This document shows positions 30,864 to 38,078 of a stretch of DNA of 42,031 nucleotides, piece after piece; the stretch's first letter is position 1; every line of letters begins with the position of its first letter. Location of the stretch: the IMG/VR virus record IMGVR_UViG_3300046524_000273, positions 1-42,031 of that record; one strand, 5' to 3'. This DNA is from a virus. The notes under the pieces were generated by a model that was not told where the DNA came from, searched no databases, and saw only the letters and a list, made by a program, of their open reading frames with translations. The translations under genes were made by a program, and so were the position numbers.

Positions 30864-31751
30864 ATGAAATCGAAAGCGTTATTACTGGCCATGCTGCTGA
30901 GTATTTCAGCGGTGGCCAGCGCAGCACCGCCACCCCTTCGCTTCTGCACCGGCGGTGAAGGCGGCTTCTACGAGAAGCTCGGTTCAGCCATCGGCCCGGT
31001 GATCACCAAGCAGACCGGCGGCGACTTGAAGGTCATCAACACCGGCGGCAGCGTCGAGAACGCGGAGAAGCTGAAGGATGGCGCCTGCGACATTGCCGTC
31101 ATTCAAAACGACGCAGTGATCAGCCTACCGATGCCGGCCGACATCAAGGTTACCGATGCTCATGAAGAAGTCGTGTACTGGCTGCACGGCAGAGCCGGTG
31201 TTGATGACTTCGGCAAGATGGAAGACGACGACGTAGCGAACAAATACGCCTTCGCTGCGGTGTCCGGCTCGGGTGCACTGGTCACGGTGCGCAACTGGAT
31301 CAAGACCGACAAGGACTACGAGGGTGCGCGCATCGTCGAGTTCGACAGCTGGTACAGCGCCGCCGAAGCAGTTAGCCAGGGCTACGTGAGCAAGGCAGGC
31401 GTCCGGATCGAGATCGCCGGCATGCTGTACATCGGCCGCTCAGGGGCGATCACCAGCGACATCACCGAGGACTTCGGTAAGCAGATCCTCATCGGCGAAG
31501 TCAACGACAGCTCGTTCGAAGACTCGAAGGATGCCAACAATAACCCACTGTACCGCCACTGCGCGGTACCCAAAGAAGCCCGCAGCGGGCTGGACACCTC
31601 GAACTCTTTCAAAGACCCGAAGACCTACTGCTTGCGCGCCCAGATTGTTTTCAACAACGACTACCTGGCAAGCCTGCAACCGGATGAGGCGAAGAAAGTT
31701 CGCCGCGCCGTGGACAAGGGCATCAACAGCGTCGTGAAGGTAGTGCGGTGA
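30864..31751 (+). CDS. TAXI-type periplasmic solute-binding protein
   Basis: 295 residues starting MKSKALLLAMLLSISAV, a typical signal peptide cleaved after about residue 20 (VASA). The mature part begins PPLRFCTGGEGGFYEKLG and has the TAXI-family signature GGSVENAEKL and DIAVIQNDAV. Several cysteines (FC, GAC, HCAV, YC) may form disulfides in the periplasm. AGAGGA about eight bases before the ATG at 30864 sets the start. TAXI proteins deliver ligands to TRAP transporters, but no transporter genes follow; instead a 49-residue membrane peptide overlaps the stop. It is probably a moron that changes the lysogen's envelope or excludes other phages. Confidence 0.82.
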   Translation: MKSKALLLAMLLSISAVASAAPPPLRFCTGGEGGFYEKLGSAIGPVITKQTGGDLKVINTGGSVENAEKLKDGACDIAVIQNDAVISLPMPADIKVTDAHEEVVYWLHGRAGVDDFGKMEDDDVANKYAFAAVSGSGALVTVRNWIKTDKDYEGARIVEFDSWYSAAEAVSQGYVSKAGVRIEIAGMLYIGRSGAITSDITEDFGKQILIGEVNDSSFEDSKDANNNPLYRHCAVPKEARSGLDTSNSFKDPKTYCLRAQIVFNNDYLASLQPDEAKKVRRAVDKGINSVVKVVR

Positions 31752-31897
31752 TCAGCCGCTTGATCACTGCGATCCTTTTGGGCGCTGCCCTACTGGTGGT
31801 AGCGAGCTTTCTTCACATCATATCCATCGCCCACCTGGCCGGCGTTGTCTCCGGCCTCGCCCTGGGCATGGTGATGTGGTTTCGCTTCGCTCGATAG
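31748..31897 (+). CDS. 49-residue membrane peptide coupled to the TAXI-type gene
   Basis: GTG at 31748 overlaps the TAXI stop as GTGA. The protein starts MISRLITAILLGAALLVV and ends MVMWFRFAR, with two hydrophobic segments (about 5-22 and 24-44) separated by a His-containing turn (HIISIAH) and a positively charged end. It looks like a two-helix inner-membrane peptide. The overlap suggests coupled synthesis with the periplasmic protein and a joint function. No family recognised. Confidence 0.7.
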   Translation: MISRLITAILLGAALLVVASFLHIISIAHLAGVVSGLALGMVMWFRFAR

Positions 31898-31899
31898 CA

Positions 31900-31934
31900 T
31901 CACTTCTGCCCATCCACTGAGTGGACAGCGAGAT
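31900..31934 (+). promoter_or_regulatory. Conserved leader hairpin, copy 3 (divergent)
   Basis: TCACTTCTGCCC then TCCAC-TGA-GTGGA and CAGCGAGATG. The stem sequence differs from the other copies but base pairing is kept (TCCAC / GTGGA and CTG / CAG), and the flanks TCACTTCTGC and CAGCGRGA are preserved. Confidence 0.65.
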
Positions 31935-32081
31935 GCGGATGATTCTGCACCGCGCAATGCGGCCCCCTGCATCCAATAGACCGGAAACAAATTGCATCTA
32001 ACTGGAATAGTTTTTCCAGCTAACTCCCACTGAGGATGCCTGCCATGAAATAGATCAAAGCCAGAACATCACTGCATCTGC

Positions 32082-32115
32082 GAAAGGCCCGAACGTCCAA
32101 CGGGCCTTTCTTTTT
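32082..32115 (+). terminator. Strong intrinsic terminator in the early left operon
   Basis: GAAAGGCCCG-AACGTCCAA-CGGGCCTTTC then TTTTT: ten-pair stem plus T-run. It would isolate the three upstream genes from the rest of the operon unless transcription is antiterminated. Confidence 0.88.
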
Positions 32116-32131
32116 GCCCGCGTTTATCCGC

Positions 32132-32181
32132 CAGCACTCTCCCCTGCGCCCAACGGCAACCAGCAGGCGGCCAGAGTGCTG
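32132..32181 (+). other. Long-range stem in the leader of the 90-residue gene
   Basis: CAGCACTCT at 32132-32140 is the exact reverse complement of AGAGTGCTG at 32173-32181, enclosing 32 bases. It lies 33 bases before the ATG at 32215. Likely a structured mRNA leader. Confidence 0.5.
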
Positions 32182-32214
32182 ACGAATAACCGCAACCAGC
32201 ACCGAGGGACAGCC

Positions 32215-32487
32215 ATGCATCCATCATTTCAAGAGCGCATCGACGAACTCGGTGCGCTGTTGCAACAGACCAACGCCGCGCGCGCCGCGTTTTTCGGCCG
32301 CACCGAGCAGCAGATGCCGCCAAAACCAGTGCGCTACCAAGTCGCCGGAGGCAGCGTCGGCATGTTCCAGATCGTCGACCTCAGCACCGGTAAGACTCGC
32401 GCCTTCCGCCAGGACTACAAAGCTGCTCACGACCTTGCCCTGCAGTTCGAAAACAAGGCGAATCGTCTGAAGGCAGGTGCACAGTGA
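32215..32487 (+). CDS. Hypothetical early phage protein
   Basis: 90 residues starting MHPSFQERIDELGALLQQ. The N-terminal half is helical; the second half YQVAGGSVGMFQIVDLSTGKTRAF looks like a small beta fold and is followed by a C-terminal helix. GAGGGA before the ATG sets the start. Its stop overlaps the next gene (GTGA). No family recognised. Confidence 0.72.
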   Translation: MHPSFQERIDELGALLQQTNAARAAFFGRTEQQMPPKPVRYQVAGGSVGMFQIVDLSTGKTRAFRQDYKAAHDLALQFENKANRLKAGAQ

Positions 32488-32717
32488 TCGGCAAGCCAAT
32501 GGCCAACCCGAAAGACGCGATCATCGCGAACCTAAACCGGCAGCTAGATCATTTCTTCGGCGCCGGTGGCAAAGCTGAACCCGCTTCCGAATTCAAGCCC
32601 GAGCAGCGGCCACCACGCTCGGACAAGATCGATCCCGAAACCATCCTGAAGCGCCGTCGCCCTTCCCCATCCCATGCAGAGCGCATCGCACTGCGACGTA
32701 TCACGGAGACGCTATGA
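32484..32717 (+). CDS. Hypothetical early phage protein
   Basis: 77 residues from GTG, overlapping the previous stop by four bases. It begins MIGKPMANPKDAIIANL; a short amphipathic helix is followed by a basic, proline-rich C-terminus (LKRRRPSPSHAERIALRR). An internal ATG six codons in is an alternative start. Function unknown. Confidence 0.65.
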   Translation: MIGKPMANPKDAIIANLNRQLDHFFGAGGKAEPASEFKPEQRPPRSDKIDPETILKRRRPSPSHAERIALRRITETL

Positions 32718-33175
32718 AGAAGCGCAAGCCAAACAACATGCGGACCAGGATCGAGCGTTCGTGTCGGGCACTGCTCAGCACGAACCACGTCGCGGTGGTG
32801 AACATCGATCCGAGCGGTCGCCAGGGCATGATCAACTGGAAGAATTGCAAGAACATCCCACCCGGGCATCGCATCGCCGATGCGGTCTGCGACGTTGCCC
32901 ACCGTTGGACGATTTACCTCAGCGTCCAGTGCCGAGACCAGCGCGGGCACCGCTACACAAAATCGGTAGAGGTCGCGCCCCAGGGCAACTACCTGGCTGC
33001 CCACCTCGAAGAGGTGATCGAGGAAACCTACAAGGACCTCGTAGCCGAGAGCAACCCGAATCATCGAGTCGCGTCAGGCTGGATCGCCATTCCCGCCGAG
33101 CTCTCACTGACTGAAGAGCAAGCCGCCCGGGTATTTGACGCCGCGGGTGTCTGGAGTCAGCAGAAAGCAGCATGA
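32714..33175 (+). CDS. Hypothetical early phage protein
   Basis: 153 residues starting MKKRKPNNMRTRIERSC, overlapping the previous stop by four bases. The central part (INWKNCKNIPPGHRIADAVCDVAHRW) and the later AELSLTEEQAARVFDAAGVW helix look like a compact folded protein that occurs in Pseudomonas phage early operons. No catalytic motif is visible. Function unknown. Confidence 0.72.
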   Translation: MKKRKPNNMRTRIERSCRALLSTNHVAVVNIDPSGRQGMINWKNCKNIPPGHRIADAVCDVAHRWTIYLSVQCRDQRGHRYTKSVEVAPQGNYLAAHLEEVIEETYKDLVAESNPNHRVASGWIAIPAELSLTEEQAARVFDAAGVWSQQKAA

Positions 33176-33237
33176 GACGAATCAACACCCAGGTGCACCA
33201 GCGCCTTCGCCAGTCGCAATTCAACCTTCCCCCTAGC

Positions 33238-33249
33238 GGCCTGTTGGCC
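33238..33249 (+). other. Hairpin next to a ribosome-binding site
   Basis: GGCC-TGTT-GGCC, followed after four bases by CGGAGAA and then ATG at 33267. One of the hairpin/ribosome-site pairs of this operon. Confidence 0.5.
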
Positions 33250-33266
33250 ATCCCGGAGAAACAGCC

Positions 33267-33614
33267 ATGCCAACCCCAACCGATACCGCCGAGTTCCTTG
33301 AAGAGCTCAACGGTGGCGCATTCGCCAGCCAAATCGGCCACGCCCTTTCCGAAGTAGCCTCCGGGGTTGTTGACCACGGCAAGACAGGAAAGCTGGTGAT
33401 CACCCTGGACTTCAGCCAAATCGGCGAATCCAGCCAGGTGAAGATCAAGCATAAGCTCGACTACAAGGTGCCGACCAAGCGCGGTACTCGCAGCGAGAAC
33501 ACCAGCCTGGACACGCCGATGCATGTCGGCTCCGGCGGAAAAATCACCCTCTTCGCCGAGAAGCACGATCAGCTCTTCAGCCGCGAACAAGCCCCTATCA
33601 CTCCCCGCTCCTAA
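33267..33614 (+). CDS. Conserved early phage protein
   Basis: 115 residues starting MPTPTDTAEFLEELNGG. FASQIGHALSEVASGVVDHGKTGKLVITLDF is typical of a family seen next to DUF2303 genes in phage early operons; KIKHKLDYKVPTKRG follows. CGGAG before the ATG sets the start. It probably works with the DUF2303 protein encoded next, perhaps in DNA metabolism, but that is inferred only from their pairing. Confidence 0.75.
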   Translation: MPTPTDTAEFLEELNGGAFASQIGHALSEVASGVVDHGKTGKLVITLDFSQIGESSQVKIKHKLDYKVPTKRGTRSENTSLDTPMHVGSGGKITLFAEKHDQLFSREQAPITPRS

Positions 33615-33640
33615 CTGCCCGACCATCAAGGAACTGACCA

Positions 33641-34456
33641 ATGTCTCTGACCAAAGAAGCGATCCAGCTCATCACCGACACCGCGCTCGAAGCGAGTGGT
33701 AAAGCGCTGGCCACCCAAACACCGACCATCGTGCTGCCCGAAGGCTGCCAAGTGGTCACTCTGGAAAAATGGCAGGCCGGTCGCAGCCGTTTCCGTGGCA
33801 TCTACTCCACCCACTCGCTAGCCGACTTCAGCGCCTACGTCGCCGACCGCGCCATCGCAACCGCGAAGGGCTTCATCGACCAAGACGAAATGACCTGCAC
33901 ACTGCTGTTCAACCTAGGCACCGATGAAGCACCAGGTCATGCCGATGATCGCGCAGTGCTTCGACTGAAAGCGTCTGCTGGTTACAAGGCTGCGCAGGCA
34001 ATCGGTGGCCGGGCTATGACGCAAAAGGATTTGAGCGACTGGATCGAAGATTGGCACCAGTACCTGACGCCGGTTGATGACGAAGGCAACGCGATCCCTG
34101 TCGCCAAGGCGATTGCGGCAGTACGAACCATCACGATCAAAGCGACTAGCGAATCCGAGACAACAGTTGGCGACACCAGCGCCAGCCGTAGCGCAATGGA
34201 TCAGATCGAGGCGCGCAGTAAAGAAACGCTGCCAGCCGCGCTGCTGTTCAGCACGGTACCGTTTGAAGGCCTGACCGAGCAGCAGATCAACTTGCGGATT
34301 TCCGTGATCACCAGCGGTGCCCAGCCGGCACTGAAACTGCGCTGGGTGGGCGAAGAGGTTCAGCGCGAAGACATCGCGCAGGAATTCAAAACCGTACTGC
34401 AAGAGAAAATCGGTACCAACGCATCGCTTTCCCTCGGTGCGTTTGATCCAAAGTAA
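33641..34456 (+). CDS. DUF2303 family protein (YfdQ-like)
   Basis: 271 residues starting MSLTKEAIQLITDTAL. The region GRSRFRGIYSTHSLADFSAYV matches DUF2303 (YfdQ) proteins of enteric and Pseudomonas prophages; a DLSDWIEDWHQYL segment and a C-terminal beta region (INLRISVITSGAQPALKLRW) complete the family length. AAGGAACTGACCA before the ATG is its ribosome-binding site. Family function is unknown; it usually lies in the early left operon. Confidence 0.85.
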   Translation: MSLTKEAIQLITDTALEASGKALATQTPTIVLPEGCQVVTLEKWQAGRSRFRGIYSTHSLADFSAYVADRAIATAKGFIDQDEMTCTLLFNLGTDEAPGHADDRAVLRLKASAGYKAAQAIGGRAMTQKDLSDWIEDWHQYLTPVDDEGNAIPVAKAIAAVRTITIKATSESETTVGDTSASRSAMDQIEARSKETLPAALLFSTVPFEGLTEQQINLRISVITSGAQPALKLRWVGEEVQREDIAQEFKTVLQEKIGTNASLSLGAFDPK

Positions 34457-34468
34457 GACTACCGATCC

Positions 34469-34494
34469 GGCCCTGCTGATGATTCAGCAGGGCC
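34469..34494 (+). other. Hairpin with an orphan ribosome-binding site
   Basis: GGCCCTGCTGA-TGAT-TCAGCAGGGCC, a perfect 11-pair stem, followed at once by CGGAGG. The other hairpins of this type lead into genes, but here an inserted antisense gene follows. There is no T-run, so it is a poor terminator. Confidence 0.6.
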
Positions 34495-34506
34495 CGGAGG
34501 ATGAAA

Positions 34507-35226
34507 TTATTGAACCTTAGTTTTGATTTCACTCAAACCTTTTATCGAAATTGTTAGACATTGCGCGATTAGACTCAAAGTGAAAATTAACTGATTGTCA
34601 GTCGGACCCATATACAATGAATATCCGCAGTCATCTTCGATAAATGACCTATCGAGAGAGCGAAATGTAGCGTGCCCTGCCAGTGATGAAAGTCCTCGAT
34701 AAATCACACTGTAGAGATTTAACATTCCGGCGGATTTTGCGGAGCTATACACTGAAAAGCTTCCGCTCGCCCCCGTATCAACAATTTCTTTTAGATATTG
34801 CTTGTTTATTTCAGACAGCTGATCTGGTGGTACGTCCTCTAGCATTGCCCTAGCCTGTTTCACATCCTCGCTATTATTGTGAGTGTCGAGCTTTTTAAAA
34901 ATGGTCGGATCAGCGATCAGCGCAGAGGCATGAAAAACTGTTTCATAAGCAGTTCTAACGAGAACCTGAGCTTCTTGAACCAAGCCAATCTCGCATAAAC
35001 GAACTGCTGCCTGAGATGTCCTAATTGTTCTTTCAAAAAACAAGAATGAGCAAAGCATAGGAGCATCGGTACCACTAACCCCTACACTCAAAAGTAGCTT
35101 TTGGGCTTGAGCAGAGATGCTCTCGCAATCCGAAAACCCACCTGCGTAAGTTCTCCTGACTTCTTCCCTATGTTCGTAAACATAGTCTGATAGAAATCCT
35201 TTTTCATCAAAGTCCCTGGCAGGCAT
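34507..35226 (-). CDS. Antisense AT-rich moron, DUF5677-like
   Basis: 239 residues starting MPARDFDEKGFLSDYV. The middle (FFERTIRTSQAAVRLCEIGLVQEAQVLVRTAYE) resembles DUF5677-type proteins: helical, with a conserved Arg in R-TAYE. GAGGAGAGG before the ATG at 35224-35226 decides the start. The gene is more AT-rich than its neighbours and opposes the operon, so it was probably acquired on its own and is expressed from its own promoter. DUF5677-like proteins occur in phage-accessory and defence settings; the function here is unknown. Confidence 0.75.
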   Translation of the reverse strand: MPARDFDEKGFLSDYVYEHREEVRRTYAGGFSDCESISAQAQKLLLSVGVSGTDAPMLCSFLFFERTIRTSQAAVRLCEIGLVQEAQVLVRTAYETVFHASALIADPTIFKKLDTHNNSEDVKQARAMLEDVPPDQLSEINKQYLKEIVDTGASGSFSVYSSAKSAGMLNLYSVIYRGLSSLAGHATFRSLDRSFIEDDCGYSLYMGPTDNQLIFTLSLIAQCLTISIKGLSEIKTKVQ

Positions 35227-35288
35227 ATATCGCCTCTCCTCGATTATTTTTAGATACCACCCCACCAATAACCTACTTCAACGAATCA

Positions 35289-35300
35289 CGCCAGCCGGCG
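35289..35300 (+). other. Hairpin next to the methyltransferase ribosome-binding site
   Basis: CGCC-AGCC-GGCG directly followed by AGGATCCCCT and ATG at 35311; the last stem base is also part of the GAGGA ribosome-binding sequence. Confidence 0.5.
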
Positions 35301-35310
35301 AGGATCCCCT

Positions 35311-36234
35311 ATGCCTACAGCAATCGATTTGTTCGCCGGTCTCGGCGGATGGTCTACCGGTGCCCGCAGTGCCGGCATCGACGTTCTCTGGGCCGCCAAC
35401 CACTGGCCTGTTGCGGTTGAGTGGCACAGCGCCAACCACCCGGAAGCGATTCACATCTGCCAAGACTTGCACCAGGCGGATTGGTCGAAGGTTCCGGCCC
35501 ACGACATCATGCTGGCCTCGCCATGCTGCCAGGGGCATTCGAAAGCCCGCGGCAAAGCGTCGGGCAACGCGCAGCACGATGCATCGCGGTCCACAGCCTG
35601 GGCAGTTGTGTCTGCAGCGGAATTCCACCGGCCCGAAGTGGTGCTGGTCGAGAACGTCGAAGAGTTTACGGCCTGGGCTTTGTACCCGGCATGGTCACAG
35701 GCAATGGCAGCGCTCGGCTACATGATCGCGCCCCACGTCGTTGACTGCGCCGATCTCGGCGTGCCTCAGCACCGGGTGCGCCTGTTCCTAGTTTGCACTC
35801 GAAGCAAGGCCCCTTTGAACCTGCAACTGCATCAGCGCCGGCATGTCCCGGCCTCATCCTTCATCGACTTTGACGCTGGCAAGTGGAGCAAGATTGTGAA
35901 GACTGGGCGCGCCGAATCAACTCTGCTCCGCGTGAAGAATGGCCGGGAGCGTTTCGGCGATCGCTTCATCATGCCCTATTACGGATCAGGCTCCGGCCTG
36001 ACCGGGCGATGCTTGGAGCGTCCGATCGGGACCATCACCACGCTCGACCGCTGGGCACTGGTGCGCGGCGATGAGATGCGGATGCTCTCGGCGAATGAAG
36101 CCCTTGCCGCCATGTCGTTCCCGGCGGACACCAAGCGCCCAGATAACCATCGACAAACCATGCACATGGCTGGCAACGCAGTACCGCCGCTGGCTGGACA
36201 ACGAATAATTGAAGCAATGATGGAGGCTGCATGA
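35311..36234 (+). CDS. DNA cytosine-5 methyltransferase
   Basis: 307 residues. Motif I DLFAGLGGW (about 6-14), catalytic PCCQGHS (71-77), ENV (114-116), QHRVR (153-157) and the C-terminal GNAVPPLAG are all present, so the enzyme should be active. It methylates cytosine at C5 and probably shields phage DNA from host restriction; no cognate nuclease gene lies beside it. The target sequence cannot be deduced. The stop overlaps the next gene (ATGA). Confidence 0.93.
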   Translation: MPTAIDLFAGLGGWSTGARSAGIDVLWAANHWPVAVEWHSANHPEAIHICQDLHQADWSKVPAHDIMLASPCCQGHSKARGKASGNAQHDASRSTAWAVVSAAEFHRPEVVLVENVEEFTAWALYPAWSQAMAALGYMIAPHVVDCADLGVPQHRVRLFLVCTRSKAPLNLQLHQRRHVPASSFIDFDAGKWSKIVKTGRAESTLLRVKNGRERFGDRFIMPYYGSGSGLTGRCLERPIGTITTLDRWALVRGDEMRMLSANEALAAMSFPADTKRPDNHRQTMHMAGNAVPPLAGQRIIEAMMEAA

Positions 36235-36632
36235 TGAGCGAAGCCCAGAAAACGCCAGCAGCGAAGTGGCGGGAAGAAGGTCAGGCCGATCCACACGGCG
36301 AGCACTACCACTGCCAACGCGCGGCGCTCACCCTTGGCGAGTACACGGACGATGAACTGGCCAACGGCATCTTTCTTCACGGCAACGAGCCGCTGAATAT
36401 CAACGCGCTGCTCCGCAAGACACCCGGCTATCACTCGGCCGTTGTCTGGCTCACCGCCGGCAAGGATCGCATCCGTTGGCTGTCACGAGCTCTTGAAGAA
36501 TCGAAGGCTCGCGAACAAGCACTGCAGCAGCGCCTGAACGAAGCGGATCAGCGGATTGATGAGCTGCTGGCAGAAATTACAAAAGTGCGGCTCGGTCCCT
36601 GCAAGATGATCGTCGGGGACGAACTGCCATGA
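36231..36632 (+). CDS. Hypothetical protein with a C-terminal coiled coil
   Basis: 133 residues starting MMSEAQKTPAAKWREEG; the ATG overlaps the methyltransferase stop, with a second ATG next to it. The N-terminal half (HYHCQRAALTLGEYTDDELAN and INALLRKTPGYHSAVVWL) is conserved-looking; the C-terminal half is a charged coiled coil (EESKAREQALQQRLNEADQ). It may bring the methyltransferase to DNA or partners, but no family is recognised. Confidence 0.72.
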   Translation: MMSEAQKTPAAKWREEGQADPHGEHYHCQRAALTLGEYTDDELANGIFLHGNEPLNINALLRKTPGYHSAVVWLTAGKDRIRWLSRALEESKAREQALQQRLNEADQRIDELLAEITKVRLGPCKMIVGDELP

Positions 36633-36925
36633 CCCACAAAAGCTACCGACTCGACCCGAACGTAAAAGCCGTAACCGACCTTGTGACCGATGAGCAGATG
36701 CAGGGCTCTTTCCACGGCACCAACTTCGGCCACGATGACTTCCGTGGTCTGCTGGCCCAAGGATGTATCAAGTCGCTGGCCGGCTGGCACCAGGGTCATA
36801 CCCTCACCACCATCCTGGACGAGCTGCGCCTGATAAGTTGGAACAAGCAGACCGGCAAGATCAAGGTCACCGCCAAAGGGCGCCACTACATCTGGCTGGC
36901 GTTCAAAGGACGCCCGGGCGTGTGA
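36629..36925 (+). CDS. Hypothetical early phage protein
   Basis: 98 residues starting MTHKSYRLDPNVKAVTDL, overlapping the previous stop by four bases. GSFHGTNFGHDDFRGLLAQGCIKSL and a basic C-terminal segment look like a compact DNA-binding or structural protein. No family recognised. Confidence 0.7.
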   Translation: MTHKSYRLDPNVKAVTDLVTDEQMQGSFHGTNFGHDDFRGLLAQGCIKSLAGWHQGHTLTTILDELRLISWNKQTGKIKVTAKGRHYIWLAFKGRPGV

Positions 36926-37101
36926 TCCCGACAGGAGTACATCTGTACTCCGCCACAATTTTCAGCACCTCCCCCTTCAAAGTCAGCCGCATCCTGACTG
37001 GAACAGAAAATCTTAACTGCGCCTAGAAAATCTTAATTTTCGGCACTTTCCCTCAATTTTTCTTAATTCAAAGTCAGCCGCTATAGCGGCAAGGAATCTT
37101 C
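36926..37101. other. Repeat-rich non-coding stretch before the DHH gene
   Basis: It contains a perfect inverted repeat GGAGTACA-TC-TGTACTCC (36934-36951), a 15-base direct repeat TTCAAAGTCAGCCGC (36976-36990 and 37067-37081), and AGAAAATCTTAA twice (37005-37016, 37025-37036) with a third TCTTAA at 37061. The TCTTAA starts are 20 and 30 bases apart, whole helical turns. There is no T-run. It may be a binding site for a regulator or an origin-like element. Confidence 0.55.
37077..37090 (+). other. Palindrome next to the DHH gene ribosome-binding site
   Basis: GCCGCTATAGCGGC is perfectly self-complementary, followed at once by AAGGAATCTTC and ATG at 37102. Confidence 0.6.
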
Positions 37102-38028
37102 ATGTCTGGACCTCAACGAAAGACGATGTGCATATACCACGGCAACTGCGCTGACGGCTTCGGCGCAGCTTGGGTCGTTCGGCAGGCGCTTGGCGCCGAA
37201 GTCGAGTTTGTCCCTGGTGTTTACGGGCAAGAGCCGCCGGACGTCACGGACAAGGACGTAATCCTCGTCGACTTCAGCTACAAGTACGACGTTCTGGCGG
37301 CGCTCGCGAACAAGGCAAACAGCATAATCGTGCTCGACCACCATAAAAGCGCTGCTGAAGACCTGGCACGCTTTGAGACATTCCACGCGGGCATCGAAGA
37401 AGACACTCGCCACGATGACGGATCGCCGCTGCTCGGCTGGAAAACAGCGCACGCCATGGCCAATTCCCAGAACGGTCCGGCCATCGCCTGCTGCTTCGAT
37501 ATGAACCGCAGCGGCGCGATGCTGGCCTGGGATCACTTCTTTCCTGACCAGGAGCCTCCGCAGCTCCTACGACACATCGAAGACCGGGATTTGTGGCTGT
37601 TCAAACTGGACGGCACCAGGGAGATTCAGGCCAACCTGTTCAGCTACCCCTACGACTTCGAAGTTTGGGACCGACTGATGGCCGCCGACGTTGAAACTCT
37701 TCGGTCAGACGGCGCGGCGATCGAGCGAAAGCATCACAAGGATGTTGCCGAGTTGGTTGCTGTAACTAAGCGGCGCTTGGTAATTGGTGGCCACGACGTG
37801 CCCGCTGCCAGTCTGCCATACACCCTGACCAGTGATGCCGGCCATCTTATGGCGCAGGGCGAGCCATTCGCCGCCTGTTATTGGGACACGCCCGACGGTC
37901 GATCCTTCAGCCTGCGCAGTACGGACGATGGCCTCGATGTTTCCGAGATTGCCAAGCAGTACGGTGGTGGTGGTCATCGCAACGCCTCCGGATTCCGCGT
38001 GCCGTTCGGCCACGAACTCACCCTGTAA
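37102..38028 (+). CDS. DHH-family phosphoesterase
   Basis: 308 residues. Motif HGNCADGFGAA (13-23), VDFSYK (56-61), the DHH motif at 79-81 (LDHHKSA), the metal-binding NRSGAM and the C-terminal DHHA1 motif GGGGHRNASGF are intact. DHH/DHHA1 enzymes hydrolyse phosphodiester bonds of single-stranded nucleic acids, oligonucleotides or cyclic dinucleotides with manganese. The substrate cannot be assigned. In a phage it could be a nucleic-acid exonuclease or a scavenger of signal nucleotides. AAGGA before the ATG sets the start. Confidence 0.9.
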   Translation: MSGPQRKTMCIYHGNCADGFGAAWVVRQALGAEVEFVPGVYGQEPPDVTDKDVILVDFSYKYDVLAALANKANSIIVLDHHKSAAEDLARFETFHAGIEEDTRHDDGSPLLGWKTAHAMANSQNGPAIACCFDMNRSGAMLAWDHFFPDQEPPQLLRHIEDRDLWLFKLDGTREIQANLFSYPYDFEVWDRLMAADVETLRSDGAAIERKHHKDVAELVAVTKRRLVIGGHDVPAASLPYTLTSDAGHLMAQGEPFAACYWDTPDGRSFSLRSTDDGLDVSEIAKQYGGGGHRNASGFRVPFGHELTL

Positions 38029-38047
38029 CCCCAATTCAACCGACCAG

Positions 38048-38066
38048 CCTGCCGGTGAACGGCGGG
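38048..38066 (+). other. Hairpin next to the zinc ribbon ribosome-binding site
   Basis: CCTGCCG-GTGAA-CGGCGGG (one T-G pair) followed at once by CGAGGAG and ATG at 38079. Confidence 0.55.
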
Positions 38067-38078
38067 CGAGGAGTTCGT

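Larger units (their letters stand above)
31898..32214. other. Gene-poor stretch with third hairpin, minimal frame and terminator
   Basis: No substantial gene. It holds the third conserved hairpin (31900-31934), CTGGAA / TTCCAG around 32000-32020, and GAGGATGCCTGCC followed by ATG AAA TAG at 32045-32053, which resembles the leader and first codons of the TAXI-type gene (GAGGAATGCCC ATG AAA TCG). A terminator (32082-32115) and a large stem (32132-32181) follow. It may be the remains of a third cassette whose gene was lost. Confidence 0.5.

Noticed and set aside
33172-33357. 61-codon frame with an ATGA overlap to the preceding gene
   Set aside because: Half of it lies in the shadow of the well-supported 33267-33614 gene, and the unique part has no folded-protein character.
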